DNA from: an uncultured Bdellovibrio sp.
Lineage (GTDB): Bacteria > Bdellovibrionota > Bdellovibrionia > Bdellovibrionales > Bdellovibrionaceae
Assembly (NCBI GenBank): GCA_946480995.1
Contig: CAMLMF010000219.1
Location: 1-5,196, forward strand
Direction: 5' to 3'
Length of the DNA stretch: 5,196 nt
Part shown: positions 1 through 4,235 of the stretch, piece by piece
Numbering within the stretch: position 1 is the stretch's first letter
Layout: every line of letters begins with the position of its first letter
Position numbers and translations under genes: made by a program
Notes under the pieces: model-generated
What the model was told of the DNA's origin: nothing
The model's database searches: none
What the model saw: only the letters and a program-made list of their open reading frames with translations

Positions 1-521
1 CTTCGGTCAGCCAAACCCTCTACAAAGTTTTTAAGGATCTTGTTGCGCGTTTTCAAAGTTTTTCGATAATCGCTGATTAAATCAGCATTTCTTTTTTCGA
101 AAGTTATCAACAATTCATCGACCAATTCGCGGCGATGATCAGCACCTTCTTTGATCGAAGCTAAACTTTCCGGACTAAACACGACACTAGCAAAAATTTT
201 TCTGATGTCGGTGGAGGTCACGCGTTTTTCATTCAACGTTAAAACTTTGCGACTTTTCGAAAGACCTAGTTTGAGTTTGTAGTGCAAATCTTTTTGCGTA
301 ATCAAAGCTTGGATAAGTGCTTCTTGATTATTCGAATTGATCAACGTGGAGTTGTCACTGTAGCGGAAGGAATCACCTTGAGAGATTAAATACATCGCCT
401 CAAGTAAATTTGTTTTTCCTTGTCCGTTCTCTCCGACGAAAACATTTACTCGTGGAGAGAAGGGAATAACTACGTCCCGGTAATTACGAAAATTAACAAG
501 ACGAAGTCTTTCAAAAATCAT
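1..521 (-). CDS. recF: RecF, DNA replication and repair protein (5' part, cut by window edge)
   Basis: RecF is an SMC/ABC-like ATPase that binds gapped DNA and helps load RecA with RecO and RecR. About 173 amino-terminal codons are present; the family is usually about 360-370 residues, so the rest lies left of position 1. The protein begins MIFERLRLVNFRNY, the usual RecF opening. It carries a Walker A motif GENGQGKT at residues 30-37, followed by NLLEAMYLIS and GDSFR. Further on come the FSPESLASIKEGADHRRELVDE block and a DYRKTLKTRNKILK block, both typical of RecF. The ATG shares one base with the dnaN stop codon (TAATG at 523-519), which fixes the start and implies translational coupling with dnaN. 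No separate promoter is visible. The family assignment is secure; only completeness downstream is unknown. Confidence 0.96.
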   Translation of the reverse strand, partial: MIFERLRLVNFRNYRDVVIPFSPRVNVFVGENGQGKTNLLEAMYLISQGDSFRYSDNSTLINSNNQEALIQALITQKDLHYKLKLGLSKSRKVLTLNEKRVTSTDIRKIFASVVFSPESLASIKEGADHRRELVDELLITFEKRNADLISDYRKTLKTRNKILKNFVEGLADR

Positions 522-1627
522 TAGATTCTCATAGGCATGACGACACAAGTGTAAGTTGCATCGTTGTGCGGTCTCATCAATCCTGGTGAAAGGTGATCGT
601 TTAATTCAAAATCAATTTTATCTTGATTCATGCTCGTCAAAATATCCGTGATGTATTTTGCATTGAAACCAATTTTGATTTCGCCACCAGTATATTCAAC
701 TTCGATCTCTTCTTTCGCATCACCTAGTTCAGGATTGTTTGAAGAAATTTCCATACGGCCGTTAGAAAGATTCAACAACACTGCTTTTGATTTTGCATTC
801 GCTAAAAGTGAAACACGTTTCAACGAAGTTAAGAAAGCATCACGGCTGATCATCACTTTTTGCGTCAGCTTCTGTGGAATAAACTGTTGATAATTCGGGT
901 ACTTTCCTTCAATCAAACGAATCATCAAGATCGTTGAAGAATGTTTAAGTACGAATTGCGATCCTTCGATAGCAATTTCCACTGAACCATCAATGCTTTC
1001 CAAGATTTTTTTAATTTCGTGTAAACCCTTACGCGGAATGATCACACCTTGCGTGGTGTTCACCTTCGCAGCGTCAGAAGGTTTATTTACTAAACTCATT
1101 CTGTGACCGTCGGTTGCCACCATTTTGAATCCGCCTTGCGAATTTAATTCGAAGAAAACGCCATTCAGGTGGTAACGAGTTTCATCTGTCGATACAGAAT
1201 AAATTGTTTTATCAATCATCTCTTTCAACACTTGTGCGTGGATAGAAATGAACGATTGTGAATTGTAAGTCGGGAAGATCGGATACTCGTCAGCAGAGAT
1301 ACCCACGATTTTTGAAGTGTATTTCCCTTGTTTGATTTCCAACCAGTTATTTTCTTTTTTGATTAATGTGATCGGACCATCACCAAGTTCTTTGGCGATA
1401 TCAAAAAGACTTTTTGCACTGACTGCAACTTTTCCTGCTTGATGAACTTGCGCTTTGATTTGGTCAGTAAGGCTTACTTCCAAATCCGTGGCAAAAACTT
1501 TTAAAGAGTTTTGATCAGCCTCTAAAAGAACATTCACAAGAATCGGCATGGTGTTGCGCTTTTCTACGATGTTCTGAGTTTTTCCGATAAGGCTTAATAA
1601 ATCTCTCTTATCAATTTCCAGTTTCAT
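521..1627 (-). CDS. dnaN: DNA polymerase III beta subunit (sliding clamp)
   Basis: This encodes the ring-shaped processivity clamp that tethers DNA polymerase III and many repair proteins to DNA. It is complete at 368 residues, the normal family length for three clamp domains. Recognisable blocks include MKLEIDKRDLLSLI at the start, EKRNTMPIL at about 22-30, ATDLEVSL at 46-53, ATDGHRMSLV at 171-180, GKYPNYQQFIP at 241-251 and the carboxy-terminal MPMRI. The ATDGHR segment and the last five residues line the pocket that holds clamp-binding peptides in known clamps. The ATG is preceded by AGAGGA on the minus strand (1633-1638) with a 5-nt spacer, supporting this start. It lies downstream of dnaA with a 261-bp gap holding origin-like sequences, and overlaps recF by one base. 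No convincing sigma-70 promoter of its own was found in the gap, so co-transcription with dnaA is possible. Confidence 0.98.
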   Translation of the reverse strand: MKLEIDKRDLLSLIGKTQNIVEKRNTMPILVNVLLEADQNSLKVFATDLEVSLTDQIKAQVHQAGKVAVSAKSLFDIAKELGDGPITLIKKENNWLEIKQGKYTSKIVGISADEYPIFPTYNSQSFISIHAQVLKEMIDKTIYSVSTDETRYHLNGVFFELNSQGGFKMVATDGHRMSLVNKPSDAAKVNTTQGVIIPRKGLHEIKKILESIDGSVEIAIEGSQFVLKHSSTILMIRLIEGKYPNYQQFIPQKLTQKVMISRDAFLTSLKRVSLLANAKSKAVLLNLSNGRMEISSNNPELGDAKEEIEVEYTGGEIKIGFNAKYITDILTSMNQDKIDFELNDHLSPGLMRPHNDATYTCVVMPMRI

Positions 1628-1680
1628 GAAAATCCTCTTTTTGTTTCAAGCTTGTGCTTTGACCCAATTTTGAACCCTCT

Positions 1681-1709
1681 TAATACCTATTACTTATATA
1701 TTTAAATAC
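1681..1709. other. AT-rich segment, probable DNA unwinding element
   Basis: About 25 of 29 bases are A or T, including TACTTATATATTTAAATAC, directly beside the TAG triplet array and on its dnaN side. In origins with a DnaA-trio, duplex opening starts at the trio and extends into such AT-rich DNA. The assignment rests on composition and position only. Confidence 0.65.
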
Positions 1710-1724
1710 TAGTAGTAGTAGTAG
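1710..1724 (+). repeat. DnaA-trio array: five perfect TAG triplets
   Basis: TAG is repeated five times in tandem without interruption. The known DnaA-trio consensus, written 3'-[G/A]A[T/A]-5', reads [T/A]A[G/A] in the 5' to 3' direction, so every TAG unit matches. A TAC triplet (1707-1709) precedes the array. The array is followed by GGGGCG and then a DnaA-box-like sequence, and preceded by AT-rich DNA, which is the order described for this element: box, GC-rich spacer, trio, unwinding region. By analogy the trio strand (here plus) would bind a DnaA filament as single-stranded DNA to stretch one strand. Confidence 0.8.
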
Positions 1725-1727
1725 GGG

Positions 1728-1736
1728 CGTGGAAAA
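1728..1736 (-). promoter_or_regulatory. Degenerate DnaA box next to the trio array
   Basis: On the minus strand this reads TTTTCCACG, two mismatches from TTATCCACA, and begins three bases after the last TAG triplet. Its position is where the trio-proximal DnaA box is expected, and it has the same orientation as the perfect box at 1779-1787. Sequence alone would not justify the call; the location does. Confidence 0.5.
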
Positions 1737-1778
1737 CCTAACAAATCCTTTAAATACCTGTAAACACTAAAAAACACT

Positions 1779-1787
1779 TGTGGATAA
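1779..1787 (-). promoter_or_regulatory. Perfect DnaA box (TTATCCACA)
   Basis: The plus strand reads TGTGGATAA, so the minus strand is TTATCCACA, an exact match to the high-affinity DnaA box TTATNCACA. It is the only perfect box I found in the window and sits 54 bp from the end of the TAG array. Confidence 0.9.
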
Positions 1788-1806
1788 GGTCTCTGTACAA
1801 ACTCGT

Positions 1807-1838
1807 GCAAAGTCCCCTGTTTTTGGGGGTAACTTTAC
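1807..1838 (-). other. Stem-loop in the origin region / dnaN leader
   Basis: CCCC at 1814-1817 can pair with GGGG at 1826-1829. The stem extends through AAAGT (1809-1813) pairing with ACTTT (1832-1836), with a 2-nt bulge (TA, 1830-1831) and an 8-nt T-rich loop on the plus strand. On the minus-strand RNA the stem can extend further through a G-U and a G-C pair. No run of T follows on either strand, so it does not look like an intrinsic terminator. It could be a DNA cruciform, a spacer in the origin, or mRNA structure in a dnaA-dnaN transcript; the sequence does not decide. Confidence 0.5.
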
Positions 1839-1844
1839 TCCACA
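1836..1844 (+). promoter_or_regulatory. Weak DnaA-box-like site (TCCACA core)
   Basis: TACTCCACA shares the TCCACA core with the perfect box but differs from TTATCCACA at two of the first three positions. It is the leftmost of four plus-strand cores in the half of the gap nearest dnaA. Confidence 0.45.
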
Positions 1845-1859
1845 TCGATAACCCCAAGT

Positions 1860-1868
1860 TCATCCACA
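1860..1868 (+). promoter_or_regulatory. DnaA box with one mismatch
   Basis: TCATCCACA differs from TTATCCACA only at position 2. It is oriented opposite to the perfect box at 1779-1787 and lies 21 bp beyond the dnaA stop codon. Confidence 0.75.
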
Positions 1869-1871
1869 GCT

Positions 1872-1880
1872 CTTTCCACA
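1872..1880 (+). promoter_or_regulatory. DnaA-box-like site, two mismatches
   Basis: CTTTCCACA keeps the TTCCACA end. Its core lies 12 bp after that of the box at 1860-1868 and has the same orientation, about one helical turn apart. It would satisfy a relaxed NN(A/T)TCCACA consensus that I recall for Bdellovibrio DnaA (from memory, unchecked). Confidence 0.6.
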
Positions 1881-1887
1881 GTCCACA
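1879..1887 (+). promoter_or_regulatory. Weak DnaA-box-like site (TCCACA core)
   Basis: CAGTCCACA holds the core at 1882-1887, only 7 bp after the preceding core, and overlaps the site at 1872-1880 by two bases. The first three positions do not match the consensus, so it may be a low-affinity site or chance. Confidence 0.4.
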
Positions 1888-1888
1888 T

Positions 1889-3307
1889 TTACACACCTGT
1901 GATATTGTGGATCCTGGTCTCTAAATCTTCGATATCTTTGGAAATATCTTGATCCGCAGCCTGTAGACTCTTGACTCGATCCAGTGCGTTCATCACCGTT
2001 GTGTGATCTTTTCCGCCAAAAGCTTTGCCGATATCAACAAGCGACTTGTCTAAAAACTTCTTAATTAAATACATCGCAATTTGACGTGGAACGACAATAG
2101 GTTTGGCTCTAGTCGACGATTTTAAGTCTAAAATGCGCACTTTAAAGTGATCCGCCACAATCTTCATAATCTCTTCAACCGAGATCGTAGACTGCGTTTC
2201 GTGGTGAGAAAGGATGCGCTTAACTAATTCAAAATCAATCGGCAGACCTTGCAGCTCAGAGAACATCTTCACTTTTTTAAGATTGCCTTCAAGCTCTCTG
2301 ATCGAACGTTTAGAAATACGCGCGATGTAATTCACAACGTCTTCAGGCAGTCGAATATTATATTTTTCCGCTTTATAACGCAGAATCGCGATACGTGTTT
2401 CCAAGTCCGGCATCGTGATATCGGCAATCAAACCACGTTCAAGACGGGTGCGACTGCGATCTTCCAGGCCGTGAATATCCTTAGGCATACGGTCGCTGGC
2501 TAGGATGACCTGCTTACGACTGTCGATGAAGCTATTAATAGTGTGGAAGAATTCTTCCTGAACAGCTTCACCACGCGCGATGAATTGAACGTCGTCGACT
2601 AAAAGGATATCCGAATTTTCGCGATACTTTTGGCGGAACTTATCCATTTCATGGCGACGAATCGCCGAAATACACTCATTCATAAAGCGTTCAGCAGAGA
2701 TATAAGTGATTCTAAGTTGTTGATATTGATCACGAATATGGTTTCCTGCGGCATGCAATAAATGCGTCTTACCCATTCCCACAGGTCCATATATATAGAG
2801 AGGGTTGTAATCGTCAGACCCTGGGTTTCTGGCTACGTTGAAACTTGCTGCATGGGCAAACTCAGAGTTTTTCCCCACTACAAACGTCGAAAAGGTCAGT
2901 TCAGAGTTCAGAGTATCCGGCCCACCAGACCTTGGTTGAGTAGTCTGATTACTCTGAGCACGCGCCAATTGCGCCTGAAGGATCTCTGTCCCTCCAAAAG
3001 GCTCTTCATGGGTCGTAGATGTCTCAATATGAGTATTTACTTTGCTGCCCGTAATACTAAACTCGACCTCGAATGGTCTTCCGTAAGTATCTGAAATCTC
3101 TGAATAAATCTTATCCTGCAGATTCTCAATAACGAAATACTGATGCAATGCGTTTGGGACCCCAAGGACTAAACGGGGCCTTTCACTGGAACCAGTTGTA
3201 TTGACGTACTCAATAGGATCAAGCCAGGTATCTAATAACTTGTTGTTATCGTTCCGACTTTTCATCTTTGTTTTGATTAACGTCCAAAACGACGAGTTTA
3301 ACTCCAC
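1889..3307 (-). CDS. dnaA: DnaA, chromosomal replication initiator ATPase
   Basis: DnaA is an AAA+ protein that binds DnaA boxes, forms an ATP-dependent filament and opens oriC. This copy is complete at 472 residues. Domain I (about 1-85) starts MELNSSFWTLIKTKM; domain II is a Gln/Thr/Ser-rich linker (about 86-135). The AAA+ core has Walker A GPVGMGKT (174-181), Walker B ILLVDDVQF (234-242), sensor I VILASD (267-272), box VII DRSRTRLERGL (283-293) and sensor II RSIRELEG (334-341). Domain IV carries the DNA-binding signature, PRQIAMYL (407-414) through FGGKDHTTV (430-438). The GTG start is preceded, in frame, by a TGA with no alternative start between, and by GAGGGG about 11 nt upstream, a long spacing. 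Oddities: box VII departs from the usual DRLRSRFEWGL pattern, and the signature has GGKDHTTV instead of GGRDHTTV. A DnaA-box-like sequence lies within its last codons. Confidence 0.98.
   Translation of the reverse strand: MELNSSFWTLIKTKMKSRNDNNKLLDTWLDPIEYVNTTGSSERPRLVLGVPNALHQYFVIENLQDKIYSEISDTYGRPFEVEFSITGSKVNTHIETSTTHEEPFGGTEILQAQLARAQSNQTTQPRSGGPDTLNSELTFSTFVVGKNSEFAHAASFNVARNPGSDDYNPLYIYGPVGMGKTHLLHAAGNHIRDQYQQLRITYISAERFMNECISAIRRHEMDKFRQKYRENSDILLVDDVQFIARGEAVQEEFFHTINSFIDSRKQVILASDRMPKDIHGLEDRSRTRLERGLIADITMPDLETRIAILRYKAEKYNIRLPEDVVNYIARISKRSIRELEGNLKKVKMFSELQGLPIDFELVKRILSHHETQSTISVEEIMKIVADHFKVRILDLKSSTRAKPIVVPRQIAMYLIKKFLDKSLVDIGKAFGGKDHTTVMNALDRVKSLQAADQDISKDIEDLETRIHNITGV
1906..1914 (-). 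promoter_or_regulatory. DnaA-box-like site inside the 3' end of dnaA
   Basis: The minus strand reads GGATCCACA, matching the last seven positions of TTATCCACA. It lies in the codons for Arg-Ile-His near the DnaA carboxy terminus and has the same orientation as the perfect box at 1779-1787, with the opposite-facing sites between them. The coding constraint makes chance possible. Confidence 0.5.
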
Positions 3308-3361
3308 TAAATATTTTTCCCCTCAGGTGCATGGACCTCTTAACAAGGGGAGCTGAAGTTT

Positions 3362-3372
3362 TCAACAGTTGA
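3362..3372. repeat. Short palindrome TCAAC-A-GTTGA in the dnaA leader
   Basis: Perfect 5-bp arms flank a single A, 55 bp upstream of the dnaA GTG. It would lie just inside the transcript if the candidate dnaA promoter at 3393-3422 is right. It could be an operator or chance; no known regulator is recognised. Confidence 0.35.
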
Positions 3373-3392
3373 CCTTCTTGCTGCAACGTGCT

Positions 3393-3422
3393 TTATTAGT
3401 GCCCCACGTATCTAGTTGTGAA
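3393..3422 (-). promoter_or_regulatory. Candidate dnaA promoter (weak)
   Basis: On the minus strand TTCACA (3422-3417) is a five-of-six match to a sigma-70 -35 box, followed 18 nt later by TAATAA (3398-3393), a poor -10. Transcription would start near 3386 and leave a leader of about 80 nt. The -35 lies inside a palindrome (3414-3427) and a one-mismatch DnaA box (3417-3425), which would suit autoregulation. A 1-bp frame choice (ACTAAT as -10, 16-nt spacer) is equally possible. Confidence 0.35.
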
Positions 3423-3427
3423 CAACT
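3414..3427. repeat. Palindrome AGTTGT-GA-ACAACT between the divergent promoters
   Basis: Perfect 6-bp arms flank a 2-bp centre. The element sits between dnaA and rpmH, covering the candidate dnaA -35 and ending one base before the candidate rpmH -35 (3428-3433). Its minus strand contains TTGTTCACA (3425-3417), one mismatch from a DnaA box. Position and symmetry suggest an operator acting on both genes; the binding protein is unknown. Confidence 0.5.
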
Positions 3428-3456
3428 TTGTGGAATACATATTTAGTGCCTATAAA
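3428..3456 (+). promoter_or_regulatory. Probable rpmH promoter (sigma-70 type)
   Basis: TTGTGG (3428-3433) and TATAAA (3451-3456) are separated by 17 nt. The -10 is good (five of six to TATAAT) and the -35 partial. The start site would be near 3463, leaving about 45 nt before the rpmH ATG. The minus strand of 3429-3437 reads TATTCCACA, a DnaA-box-like sequence with two mismatches, overlapping the -35. Confidence 0.55.
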
Positions 3457-3507
3457 GGCGCAACTGACGTCATTTAGCGTCGTAAAAACTGTCTCGGGAG
3501 AAGAGTC

Positions 3508-3657
3508 ATGAAACGTACATACCAACCATCGAATAAACGTCGTAAAACTACACACGGTTTCCGTGCTCGTATGGCTACTAAAGCTGGTCAAGAAGTTCTT
3601 AATCGTCGTCGCGCTAAAGGAAGAAAGCGCTTGACGGTTTCTACAGGTGGAAAATAG
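3508..3657 (+). CDS. rpmH: Large ribosomal subunit protein bL34
   Basis: This small, very basic protein of the 50S subunit binds 23S rRNA. It is 49 residues, slightly longer than the usual 44-47. The sequence starts [22 protein letters not shown] and ends [12 protein letters not shown], the textbook L34 pattern. GGAG (3497-3500) lies 7 nt before the ATG, a good ribosome binding site. The last 11 bases overlap the start of rnpA, the usual bacterial pairing of L34 with the RNase P protein, and the two are probably translated in a coupled way. A promoter is proposed at 3428-3456, back to back with dnaA. Confidence 0.97.
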   Translation: MKRTYQPSNKRRKTTHGFRARMATKAGQEVLNRRRAKGRKRLTVSTGGK

Positions 3658-4006
3658 TTCCCCACACAGTATAAAGCGAAGCTCTGAGTTTCTCTCTTTA
3701 AAACAAACGGGAAAAAGATATTGGCCTACTAAATGGTTGCTTCTGAATTATCAGAAAAACCAAGTAGGTCAGTTGCGTTTTGGAGTAACTGCTAGTCGTA
3801 AAGTCGGCCCAGCGGTTGTACGAAACAAACTTAAACGTTGGTCACGAGAGTACTTTCGAGCTTTGGTTGTGGCAGGAAACTCTATTGAAGCCGACATCAA
3901 CATCATTTTTAAACCTATCGATGCCAACTTCTACAAAGGTCTTCCACACGAAGAATTTGTTAAGTCTTTGGATCGCGGTTTCGAAGTCTTGCGAAAAAAT
4001 CTTTAA
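3647..4006 (+). CDS. rnpA: Ribonuclease P protein component
   Basis: This is the small basic protein subunit that joins RNase P RNA to mature the 5' ends of tRNAs. It is complete at 119 residues, a normal length. The key block is [21 protein letters not shown] at residues 51-71, the RNR-type motif that contacts the RNA and pre-tRNA leader; here the third position is Lys (RNK instead of RNR). The amino-terminal part has the usual [17 protein letters not shown] approach to the first strand. The GTG at 3647 is the only possible start between the in-frame TGA at 3632-3634 and the conserved region. It lies inside rpmH (11-nt overlap) and has no clear Shine-Dalgarno sequence, so translation probably depends on ribosomes finishing rpmH. 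The yidD gene follows directly. Confidence 0.95.
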   Translation: MENSSPHSIKRSSEFLSLKQTGKRYWPTKWLLLNYQKNQVGQLRFGVTASRKVGPAVVRNKLKRWSREYFRALVVAGNSIEADINIIFKPIDANFYKGLPHEEFVKSLDRGFEVLRKNL

Positions 4007-4016
4007 AGATATTTTA

Positions 4017-4235
4017 TTGGTTTTTCTTGCTGCTTATCGAACTGTTGTAACTACTCATTTGGGTGGTTCTTGTCGCTTTGAACCTAGTTGTTCTGCCTAC
4101 GCAATTGATGCTGTTCATATTCATCCTACTCATAAAGCTCTGTGGTTAATCACTAAGAGAATTTGTAAATGTCGTCCGGGTGGTCCTTATGGATACGACC
4201 CGGTCCCTGGAGGGAAAACCGATGCGCAAGAATGA
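4017..4235 (+). CDS. yidD: YidD, membrane protein insertion efficiency factor (start uncertain)
   Basis: YidD is a small membrane-associated protein thought to help YidC/Sec insert proteins into the inner membrane. The family signature is clear: GGSCRFEPSCSAYAIDAV, then HKALWLITKRICKCRPGGPYGYDPVPG, with the conserved cysteines and the carboxy-terminal GYDPVP. The start is not certain. TTG at 4017 gives 72 residues, normal for the family, with a 10-nt gap after rnpA. Homology-like sequence ([15 protein letters not shown]) extends a few codons upstream to about 3996, where only ATC or ATT are available. TTG at 3957 or ATG at 3921 would overlap rnpA by 50 or 86 nt. None has a good ribosome binding site, suggesting coupling to rnpA. 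The last 14 bases overlap yidC. Confidence 0.88.
   Translation: MVFLAAYRTVVTTHLGGSCRFEPSCSAYAIDAVHIHPTHKALWLITKRICKCRPGGPYGYDPVPGGKTDAQE
4209..4214 (+). promoter_or_regulatory. Ribosome binding site of yidC inside yidD
   Basis: GGAGGG lies 7 nt before the ATG at 4222, within the yidD codons for Pro-Gly-Gly-Lys. This strong site fixes the yidC start and contrasts with the missing sites before rnpA and yidD. Confidence 0.85.

Larger units (their letters stand above)
1681..1914. other. oriC: Predicted chromosomal replication origin (oriC) between dnaA and dnaN
   Basis: The 261-bp non-coding gap (1628-1888) plus the last bases of dnaA carries the expected parts of a bacterial origin in order: an AT-rich segment (1681-1709), five tandem TAG triplets (1710-1724), a short G-rich spacer with a degenerate DnaA box (1725-1736), a perfect DnaA box (1779-1787), and further TCCACA-core sites at 1839-1844, 1863-1868, 1875-1880, 1882-1887 and, inverted, 1906-1911. 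Six TCCACA cores therefore fall within about 133 bp. The dnaA-dnaN gap is a well-known oriC location, and box, GC spacer, then trio is the arrangement described for the basal unwinding system of Bacillus subtilis. The boundaries given are only the span of visible signals. The remaining bases near dnaN (1628-1680) show only the dnaN leader and its ribosome binding site. Confidence 0.87.

Noticed and set aside
630..890. Plus-strand open frame of 86 codons
   Set aside because: It lies wholly antisense within dnaN, whose protein is conserved along its full length; no family resemblance or ribosome binding site was seen.
1814..1829. Intrinsic terminator after dnaA
   Set aside because: The stem is present, but no T-run follows on the minus strand, and its main loop is A-rich; it also sits within the origin signals.
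2249..3094. Plus-strand open frames at 2249-2503 and 2762-3094
   Set aside because: Both are antisense to conserved dnaA domains and look like shadows of its codon pattern.
3465..3472. TGACGTCA palindrome in the rpmH leader
   Set aside because: It is a perfect 8-bp palindrome known as a eukaryotic CRE site, with no known role in bacteria; a single short site could be chance.
3816..4016. Long amino-terminal extension of YidD from ATG 3816
   Set aside because: The extension is the out-of-frame reading of conserved rnpA sequence and would make YidD nearly twice the family length.
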